Under the pieces are notes generated by a model, which saw nothing but the letters and a program-made list of their open reading frames with translations, was not told the DNA's origin and searched no databases. A DNA stretch of 21,376 nt from a virus, in the IMG/VR virus record IMGVR_UViG_3300030117_007448, positions 2,603-23,978 of that record; one strand, written 5' to 3'. Below, piece after piece: positions 14,780-21,376 of this stretch. The position numbers and the translations under genes were made by a program. How positions within the stretch are numbered: position 1 is the stretch's first letter; every line of letters begins with the position of its first letter.

Positions 14780-17700
14780 ATGCCTCTTTCTAGGTTAGAA
14801 AATTTTTTAGTTAACACTGATGGTAATATTTTATATGTTAACCCATCAGACTTGGATGCAACTGACAGTTTTGACAATAGAGGAAACTCCCTAACAAGAC
14901 CTTTTAAAACAATTCAAAGGGCTCTTTTAGAATCAGCGAGGTTCTCATATCAAGCGGGTGCAAATAATGATAGGTTTGATAGGACAACAATCATGTTGTA
15001 TCCTGGACAACATTTGATTGACAACAGACCAGGTTTGTCGATTAAGGATAATGGCGGAACAGTACAATATTACGATCAGAATGGAAGTGCAATATCAGCA
15101 GGAACAGCAAATGTAGAACTAACTAATTCTTCTGTATTCGATTTAGGAAACGCATCTAACGTTCTTTATAAGTTTAACTCAGTAGATGGTGGTATTATAA
15201 TTCCAAAAGGTACATCCATAGTTGGTATGGATTTACGTAAGACTAAAATAAGACCTTTATATGTGCCCGATCCAGAAGATGCTTCAATCGAAAGATCTGC
15301 AATCTTTAGAGTGACTGGTGCATGTTACTTCTGGCAGTTCAGTATTTTTGATGCAGATAGGGCAGTATTCTATAATAAAGATTATTCTAAGAAGGCATCT
15401 CCTAAGTTCTCTCACCATAAACTAACCTGTTTTGAGTATGCAGATGGTGTTAATAACAAAACATTAACAGGAACAACTGATCTAGAACAGTATTACTTCA
15501 AAGTGATGAATGCTTATGGAGATGATACGAAGAATAGACAGATCACTAACTACCCTGATAAGAAAGACTTTGAACCTAATACTCCTGAATTTAAGATTGT
15601 TGGTGACTTACAAAGCGATGCACTTGGAATAGCAGAGGTAACTGCAATAGCCGATATCGCAAGTATAACAGTAGGAGTAGATCAAGTACATAATTTAAGT
15701 GTAGATGATAGAATCATAGTCGCTGGTATCAGTTCCTCATTGTATAATGGTATCTACAATGTTGTTGGAGTTACAAGTGAAAGAAAATTTAGTTATCAGT
15801 TACCATCAACTCCAAATGATTTAGTAATTACAATGGGTGGTGGAGAAAAAGTAAAACTATCATCAGACACTGTTGCTGGTGCATCTCCATATATCTTTAA
15901 CCTATCTTTACGTTCTGAGTTTGGAATGTGTGGATTGAATGCTGATGGTGCAAAGGCAACTGGATTTAAATCTATGGTTGTTGCACAGTTTACTGGTATT
16001 TCACTACAGAAAGATGATAATGCATTCGTAATATATGATGAGGCAACAGGAGATTATCAAACAAATTCACAAACAACACTACAAAACCGTCCTTTACATA
16101 GTAATCAAGACGCAACTTACAAAACATCATATGATAACTTCCATGTCAAGGCAGCAAATGATGGATTTATTCAGGCAGTTTCTGTGTTTGCGATTGGATT
16201 TGCACAACATTTCCTAACAGAAAGTGGTGCTGATCAGTCAATTACAAACTCTAACTCTAACTTTGGTGCGAAGTCACTGGTATCAGCAGGATTTAGAAAG
16301 GAAGCATTTAAGAGAGATGATACTGGATATGTTACTCACATTGTTCCACCAAAAGATTTACAGGATGTTGAATTTAACTCAGTGTGGAGAACACTTGATG
16401 TTGGTATCACAACAAGTCCAACTGTAGGATCTGCAACCACTTCTAAATTATACATTGCAGGTGCGACTGATGAAGATAATCCACCTTCAACAATTGTAAA
16501 TGGTTACAGAGTTGGTGCAAGGAAAAATGAGAAGTTATATCTAAACGTAAACGTTGGAGGAGTTGAGTCAGTACAAACAGCACCAGTTCTTATGCAAGTT
16601 GCATCTGGTGATGGACCATCTTCAGAGAAAAGATTCCCAGTATCTAACGTGAATAGTGGTGCTGATACTTTAAACTTTGCATCAGCACATAACTTTATCA
16701 CTGGTGAAACTGTAAGAGTTTATAGTGATAATGGTTATACTCCAGATGGAATCGAAAATGAGAGTATAATATACTTTGCAATTAATAGTAGTTCAACTTC
16801 AATCAAGTTAGCAAAGACAAGAAACGCAGCAGATGCAGGAAATGCAATTGATATTAAAAATGCTAACGGTGGTTTCTTAGAAGTTGTAAGTAGAGTTACA
16901 GATAAAGTTCCTGGAGATCCAGGTCATCCTATTCAGTTTGATACTGCTAATGGTAATTGGTTTGTAACAAGTTCAAATACAACAACTACAAATAAAATAT
17001 TCTCTGCTTTAGTTGCCAATCCAAAAGAGATTGCAGATGCAAATTCTTCTACTTATATCTTGAGACAACCAGAGAATCGTGATGCAAGAGATAGAATTTA
17101 TAAGTTACGTTATGTAATACCAAAAGATTATAGAGGTGTAAACGTTGCAAAAGCACCTGAAAAGTATTACACACTTCAGGAATCATCCACAACCACTGAA
17201 GATGCATCAATTGAAAATGTAAATTCAAATAGAAACCCAAGAATTATATCTGGTATTAGTACAAGTGGAACTCTTGTGACTGTAACTACTGAGTTACCCC
17301 ATGATTTACATATTAATGATAGAGTATTCCTCAGTAATATTAAGAGTAGCACTAACACAACCGCAGCAGTCAACGCTGGATTCAACGGATACTATAATGT
17401 AGTAACAGTTCCTTCCACTAAATCATTTACTTACAATGTTGTTGGAGACGGTGGAACTTTTGATGCCACATCTGATCAACCAAGATTTGCAAGAAATGAA
17501 TACAATACAACCTATTTTATTGAGGATGTTGATGAGATACAAGAGTATATTCCAAACGTAGGAACTTTAGATAACGGTCAAGATGGTGTCTACTATCTAA
17601 CTTGTCAAAAGGTTACTGTAAGTCCAACAGTATCTGAGTTCTCAGGACTTAAATTAAAACAGGAAATTCAAACTTTATTCCCAACTCTTGATAAGGACAA

Positions 17701-20700
17701 TCAGGACAATGATCCAGTACAAGCAGTATCATTTGCATCTAATAAAACTTTAGGAAAGACAAGTGTAAATGATTCCCTTAACAGCAGCACAAAAGAAGTT
17801 GCAATAGATTATTTAAATGATATTGGTGTTGGTCTTGGTGTTACATCAGCAGCATCAGACAATGTTGGTGTTACAACTCTATTCACAGATTCAAATCATA
17901 ATTTAAATACAATTACTGGAATTACAATTACAAATGGTGGAACTGGATATGCTGTTGGTGATAATATAACACTAGTCAGTCCATTTATTGTTGGTAGAGA
18001 TGCTACAGTTAATATTACGTCTGTTGGTTCAGGTAATAGTATTACTGGAGTTTCAATTGTTGATGGCGGATCTGCATATGGTGTAGGTAATACAGTTAAC
18101 GTATCTACTGGTAACGCAAATGCGATTCTAACAATTTCAAATATCAATAGCAATGTTGGTGATATAGTTCAGGTTGTTGGAGTTGGAACAACAAGTAATA
18201 GATTCAACAGTAACTTCAATGGATTATATAAAGTCACAAGCATTCCTGGTCCAAATTCATTAGTTTATAATGCAGGATCTAATCCTGGAATTTATACCAC
18301 AGGAAATGGTATTGTATTCTTTGGTGATGAAGCAAAGTCTGTGTCAGCAATCGCAGGTATCACAACGACACTTGCTGGTATTGTAACTGTAACAACTAGC
18401 ACTGCTCATGGACTGTCTCTTGGTAACAAAGTAAAAATTACAGGAGTGACTGGAACGGGTTCGACAATATTCAATAATGACTTCATAGTTAAAGAGAAGA
18501 AGAGTCTCACACAGTTTACAATCAAAGCATCAGTCGGTATACCAACCACAGGTGTTGCATCTGCAGAGGTTTATAAGTATAATCTTGGTGCGTATGGTCA
18601 AGATTCTTCACTACAAACTGAAAGAATTGGTGGTAGTTTAGTTAATATGACTGCTGGTATCAGTACTACTACAAGTGCAGGTATTGGAACGAATGAAGTT
18701 ACTACACAAATTACAAATACAATTGGATTATCCAAAGGCGACTTCCTTCAGGTTGACAACGAGATTTTAAGAATTAAAGCAGTTGATTCTGGTGTACAGT
18801 TAACAATCATTAGGGGTCTTCTTGGAACTAGATCAGTTCCTCATGCTTCTGGATCATTAATTAAGAAGATTAATATAATTCCATCTGAGGTTCGTAGATA
18901 TTCTAGTACTCGATCATCTGGACAGACCTTTGAATATGTTGGATATGGACCAGGTAACTACTCGACTGCACTACCACAACTTAGAGAGAAAACAATTACT
19001 CTTGAAGAGGAGTTTCTTGCAATTGCAAGAGAAACAAATGGTGGTGTGATTCGATACACTGGTATGAATGACCGTGGTGATTTCTTCAAAGGAGATGATA
19101 GATTACAACCAAGAGAGAATGTTCTTGGTGAAGACATCTCAGATCTAACAGCAACATTTGATGATGTTTATATCCGTAATACACTTACAGTTGGTGGTGG
19201 TGCAAATCGTAACTTACCATCTGAGTTCAGAGGACCAGTCAACTTTGGTAACAAAATTACATCAACTTCTGAAGATGGTATTGATGCAATCAAGTTACTA
19301 CTTCAAGGAACTTCAACTCTTAATCCTTCATTCCAAGTTGGTGAGGATGCAAATCCATCATTGATTGTTAATCAAGGAACTCAAAATGTTGGTATCAAAA
19401 CATTTAATCCTTCATATGAGTTTGATGTAAATGGTACAATCCGTGCAAACGTGTATGAGAACTTTAAGTTAAGTGATCTACCAGATGCAACTGAGGAAGT
19501 AACATTCAAGAGAAATCGTTTCTTAAAAGTTAAAGATGATCAGACTGGTTATGAATTAGTTGATGGTCATGAGATCGAGTCTTATAGATTGAGAAGTTAC
19601 GGTGTAAGTAACGACCCAACCATATACGTTGGTACTGGATCTACTGTAGGTGGTAAAACACAGATCGCTGGTATATCAACTGCTAAGTTCTATGTTGGAG
19701 AGAAGGTGAAGGTATTTGGTATCTCAACTTCAACTGATGCTGGTTTAGTTCCTAATCCAGTTCCAGGAAACTTTAGTATAGAGAAGGTTGGAACTGCTGC
19801 AACAGTTAATACTTACTACTATTGGGCTGCTGAATATGTTTATAGAAGTGGTAAGGTTGGTATCTGTTCTGCAATCGGACCTACAATCGGTATTGGACAT
19901 ACAACTCTTGATAACTTTAATGATTTAAATCATAATGTCATTACAATGGCAAGATCAGGTGTTAATAATGGACTATTAATATATCGTCAGCAACATGTTG
20001 GAGTTGGTGTTACAGCAACCAGAGACATTGGACAGTCAAAACTTATTGGAATACTTGGTCCAAAAGAATTAGGATCCGCTACTAATAATATCAAGTGGCA
20101 AGACTATGGAACATACGATCAAACTACATGGTCACCAAACGGAACACTTAATGAGTATGATGCTGATCAGATTCACTTCCCAAATATTGGAACTGATGCT
20201 CAGAGAAGAGGATGGTTGATCGATACAGTTCAGTCAATTGGAATTAATAATATTGTTTTGACAGGTCAAGGATTATTGAACATTGGATTTGGAACTGGAA
20301 CAGCGACAACAGCAGAGGTTAAAGTTGTTCATGATAATACTTATTCACTAAGTAATGCAATTGATATTACAGTTGCAGACGGTGGTAACTATCTAAATCT
20401 TCCTAGTGGAACTTACCTAACAAATAATTTAGTTCTACCTACAGGATTCACTCTTAAAGGTAATGGTAAGAATACAATAATTAAACAGCAGTACTTTGCT
20501 CATGATTCAAGTGATGGGCATGGAAATAATTTAGTGTTCAGTGGTAACTTTGTTGGTGTAGGAACTGATAAGGACATAGATTCAGATCCAACTTCAACTG
20601 ACATGACAATTCAGGATGTAACAATTGATGGTAACTCTGGAAATAATATTAGATTTGGTGAACCATTAGTAGAGAACTCATCAAATAGTTTCCTAGTGTA

Positions 20701-21376
20701 CTTTAAGAATATAACTTCATCATTAATTAAGGGTGTAGAAGTTAGAAACTCACCTTCACATGCGATACAAGTACAGAACTCTACTCGACTTTCAATAGAA
20801 AACTGCTCGATTGTAGATGGAGGTATCACAGATAGATACACATTCTTCCCAATCTATGCACAGGATTCTGATGTATTAAGATTAAATGATTCAGTGATTG
20901 AAAACTTCTCAGGACCTGTTGACTTGTCTGCAACTTCAGTTGTATCAACTGGAGGAAATATTATTCGTAACTCTGGAACTGGTCTTAGAATGTATGCTTC
21001 TGGTAAGGTTACAACCACAAATAATATTTTACTTGGACCATCTGATGAATTCTTGCCTTCACCAGATATATTTGATAGTGATTTCAATTCAGTTAACGTT
21101 ACAGTTGACAGATCAACAGACTTTGACGGACCTGTTATGCAGTATATCAGAGATGGAAATCCATTTGATATTCGCAGCACTAGAGTTAGAATTGTTGATG
21201 TTGGAATTGGAACAATTGTTGGACAAGGAACAACAAATGAAACACTTGGAACTAAGTTCATGAAGTTTAATGTTCCAACACCTGATGTAGGTACATTCGG
21301 AAGAGAAAATGGATACCTACAATTAACATTAACTCCAGCACAAACTGCAACTCTTGGTTTGACATCCTCACTTGGA
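14780..21376 (+). CDS. Giant beta-rich tail/baseplate structural protein (open at right edge)
   Basis: Reading from ATG 14780 gives 2199 codons with no stop to the window end, so the gene is 3'-partial. The start MPLSRLENFLVNTDGNILYV, with NSLTRPFKTIQRALLESARF, recalls large structural proteins of marine T4-like phages. Residues about 15-220 resemble the start of a pectate-lyase-type beta-helix (PFKTIQRAL, TTIMLYPGQHL, IIPKGTSIVGMDLRKTKIRP). About 288-1254 carries recurring modules with H-x-L...D-R/K-V followed by NGxYxV and FxY, plus two GG-[ST]-x-Y turns at about 1053-1090. About 1295-1365 reads LSKGDFLQVDNEILRIKAVD then IIRGLLGTRSVPHASG. Around 1535-1555 is a fibre-like VGIKTFNPSYEFDVNGTIRA. 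About 1855-2085 is a second right-handed beta-helix (LPSGTYLTNNLVLPTGFTLK, VTIDGNSGNN, IENCSIVDG, IIRNSGTGL). It is likely a fibre or peripheral baseplate protein that contacts cell-surface glycans. The exact role is unknown. Confidence 0.85.
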   Translation, partial: MPLSRLENFLVNTDGNILYVNPSDLDATDSFDNRGNSLTRPFKTIQRALLESARFSYQAGANNDRFDRTTIMLYPGQHLIDNRPGLSIKDNGGTVQYYDQNGSAISAGTANVELTNSSVFDLGNASNVLYKFNSVDGGIIIPKGTSIVGMDLRKTKIRPLYVPDPEDASIERSAIFRVTGACYFWQFSIFDADRAVFYNKDYSKKASPKFSHHKLTCFEYADGVNNKTLTGTTDLEQYYFKVMNAYGDDTKNRQITNYPDKKDFEPNTPEFKIVGDLQSDALGIAEVTAIADIASITVGVDQVHNLSVDDRIIVAGISSSLYNGIYNVVGVTSERKFSYQLPSTPNDLVITMGGGEKVKLSSDTVAGASPYIFNLSLRSEFGMCGLNADGAKATGFKSMVVAQFTGISLQKDDNAFVIYDEATGDYQTNSQTTLQNRPLHSNQDATYKTSYDNFHVKAANDGFIQAVSVFAIGFAQHFLTESGADQSITNSNSNFGAKSLVSAGFRKEAFKRDDTGYVTHIVPPKDLQDVEFNSVWRTLDVGITTSPTVGSATTSKLYIAGATDEDNPPSTIVNGYRVGARKNEKLYLNVNVGGVESVQTAPVLMQVASGDGPSSEKRFPVSNVNSGADTLNFASAHNFITGETVRVYSDNGYTPDGIENESIIYFAINSSSTSIKLAKTRNAADAGNAIDIKNANGGFLEVVSRVTDKVPGDPGHPIQFDTANGNWFVTSSNTTTTNKIFSALVANPKEIADANSSTYILRQPENRDARDRIYKLRYVIPKDYRGVNVAKAPEKYYTLQESSTTTEDASIENVNSNRNPRIISGISTSGTLVTVTTELPHDLHINDRVFLSNIKSSTNTTAAVNAGFNGYYNVVTVPSTKSFTYNVVGDGGTFDATSDQPRFARNEYNTTYFIEDVDEIQEYIPNVGTLDNGQDGVYYLTCQKVTVSPTVSEFSGLKLKQEIQTLFPTLDKDNQDNDPVQAVSFASNKTLGKTSVNDSLNSSTKEVAIDYLNDIGVGLGVTSAASDNVGVTTLFTDSNHNLNTITGITITNGGTGYAVGDNITLVSPFIVGRDATVNITSVGSGNSITGVSIVDGGSAYGVGNTVNVSTGNANAILTISNINSNVGDIVQVVGVGTTSNRFNSNFNGLYKVTSIPGPNSLVYNAGSNPGIYTTGNGIVFFGDEAKSVSAIAGITTTLAGIVTVTTSTAHGLSLGNKVKITGVTGTGSTIFNNDFIVKEKKSLTQFTIKASVGIPTTGVASAEVYKYNLGAYGQDSSLQTERIGGSLVNMTAGISTTTSAGIGTNEVTTQITNTIGLSKGDFLQVDNEILRIKAVDSGVQLTIIRGLLGTRSVPHASGSLIKKINIIPSEVRRYSSTRSSGQTFEYVGYGPGNYSTALPQLREKTITLEEEFLAIARETNGGVIRYTGMNDRGDFFKGDDRLQPRENVLGEDISDLTATFDDVYIRNTLTVGGGANRNLPSEFRGPVNFGNKITSTSEDGIDAIKLLLQGTSTLNPSFQVGEDANPSLIVNQGTQNVGIKTFNPSYEFDVNGTIRANVYENFKLSDLPDATEEVTFKRNRFLKVKDDQTGYELVDGHEIESYRLRSYGVSNDPTIYVGTGSTVGGKTQIAGISTAKFYVGEKVKVFGISTSTDAGLVPNPVPGNFSIEKVGTAATVNTYYYWAAEYVYRSGKVGICSAIGPTIGIGHTTLDNFNDLNHNVITMARSGVNNGLLIYRQQHVGVGVTATRDIGQSKLIGILGPKELGSATNNIKWQDYGTYDQTTWSPNGTLNEYDADQIHFPNIGTDAQRRGWLIDTVQSIGINNIVLTGQGLLNIGFGTGTATTAEVKVVHDNTYSLSNAIDITVADGGNYLNLPSGTYLTNNLVLPTGFTLKGNGKNTIIKQQYFAHDSSDGHGNNLVFSGNFVGVGTDKDIDSDPTSTDMTIQDVTIDGNSGNNIRFGEPLVENSSNSFLVYFKNITSSLIKGVEVRNSPSHAIQVQNSTRLSIENCSIVDGGITDRYTFFPIYAQDSDVLRLNDSVIENFSGPVDLSATSVVSTGGNIIRNSGTGLRMYASGKVTTTNNILLGPSDEFLPSPDIFDSDFNSVNVTVDRSTDFDGPVMQYIRDGNPFDIRSTRVRIVDVGIGTIVGQGTTNETLGTKFMKFNVPTPDVGTFGRENGYLQLTLTPAQTATLGLTSSLG

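Noticed and set aside
20854-21261. Minus-strand 135-codon and plus-strand 121-codon frames inside the giant gene
   Set aside because: Both are shadows of the continuous beta-helix coding frame, which translates sensibly throughout.
14780-21376. Possible frameshift or broken gene, since many short frames are seen across this stretch
   Set aside because: I read the frame line by line: it stays open from ATG 14780 to 21376 with coherent protein sequence.

Overview
The window looks like part of the late structural region of a T4-like myovirus, most probably a cyanomyovirus of marine picocyanobacteria (Prochlorococcus or Synechococcus). Three things suggest this: the strongly AT-rich sequence, the compact order of T4-type baseplate genes, and small companion proteins and GSGY-rich structural proteins of the kind seen in marine T4-like phages. 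Family assignments come from reading translated sequence and recalled family motifs. No database search was run.

Layout. Bases 1-1799 are on the minus strand and hold three genes read leftward: a head-completion nuclease of the gp4 type, an uncharacterised 274-residue protein, and a 5' part of an unknown gene that runs off the left edge. A 32-base divergent gap (1800-1831) separates them from a rightward cluster that fills the rest of the window. In order this cluster encodes: a tail-tube-cap-like protein (gp48 type) with a C-terminal Ig-like domain; gp26-like and gp51-like hub assembly proteins; a 502-residue protein with a probable lysozyme-like domain; a 471-residue basic/hydrophobic protein; a gp27-like hub protein; a His/Glu-rich 75-residue protein; a gp5-type OB-fold hub protein with no lysozyme; a beta-helical spike-like protein; a 290-residue protein with a tail-fibre-type domain; a 638-residue structural protein with helical ends; a 58-residue protein under its own sigma70-type promoter; and a giant beta-rich structural protein still open at the right edge after 2199 codons.

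How the genes work together. Most products would belong to the baseplate hub, central spike, tail tube start, tape measure and peripheral fibres. Relative to T4, the lysozyme appears to have moved from gp5 to the 502-residue protein, and the spike appears to be divided among several polypeptides. Genes are packed with gaps of a few bases or overlaps of 1-11 bases, as expected for a co-transcribed late cluster. Transcription is probably restarted near 14.4-14.75 kb, where a near-consensus host promoter and three T4-late-type NATAAATA boxes flank the 58-residue gene.

The most notable signal is a canonical -1 frameshift heptamer (T TTT TTC) three codons before the stop of the gp26-like gene. It is followed by an 11-bp interrupted hairpin and leads in frame into the gp51-like gene. 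This would give a gp26-gp51 fusion, like the frameshifted tail assembly chaperones of other phages. No stretch of more than 300 bases lacks a gene, and I saw no tRNA, rRNA, CRISPR array, insertion sequence or integrase.
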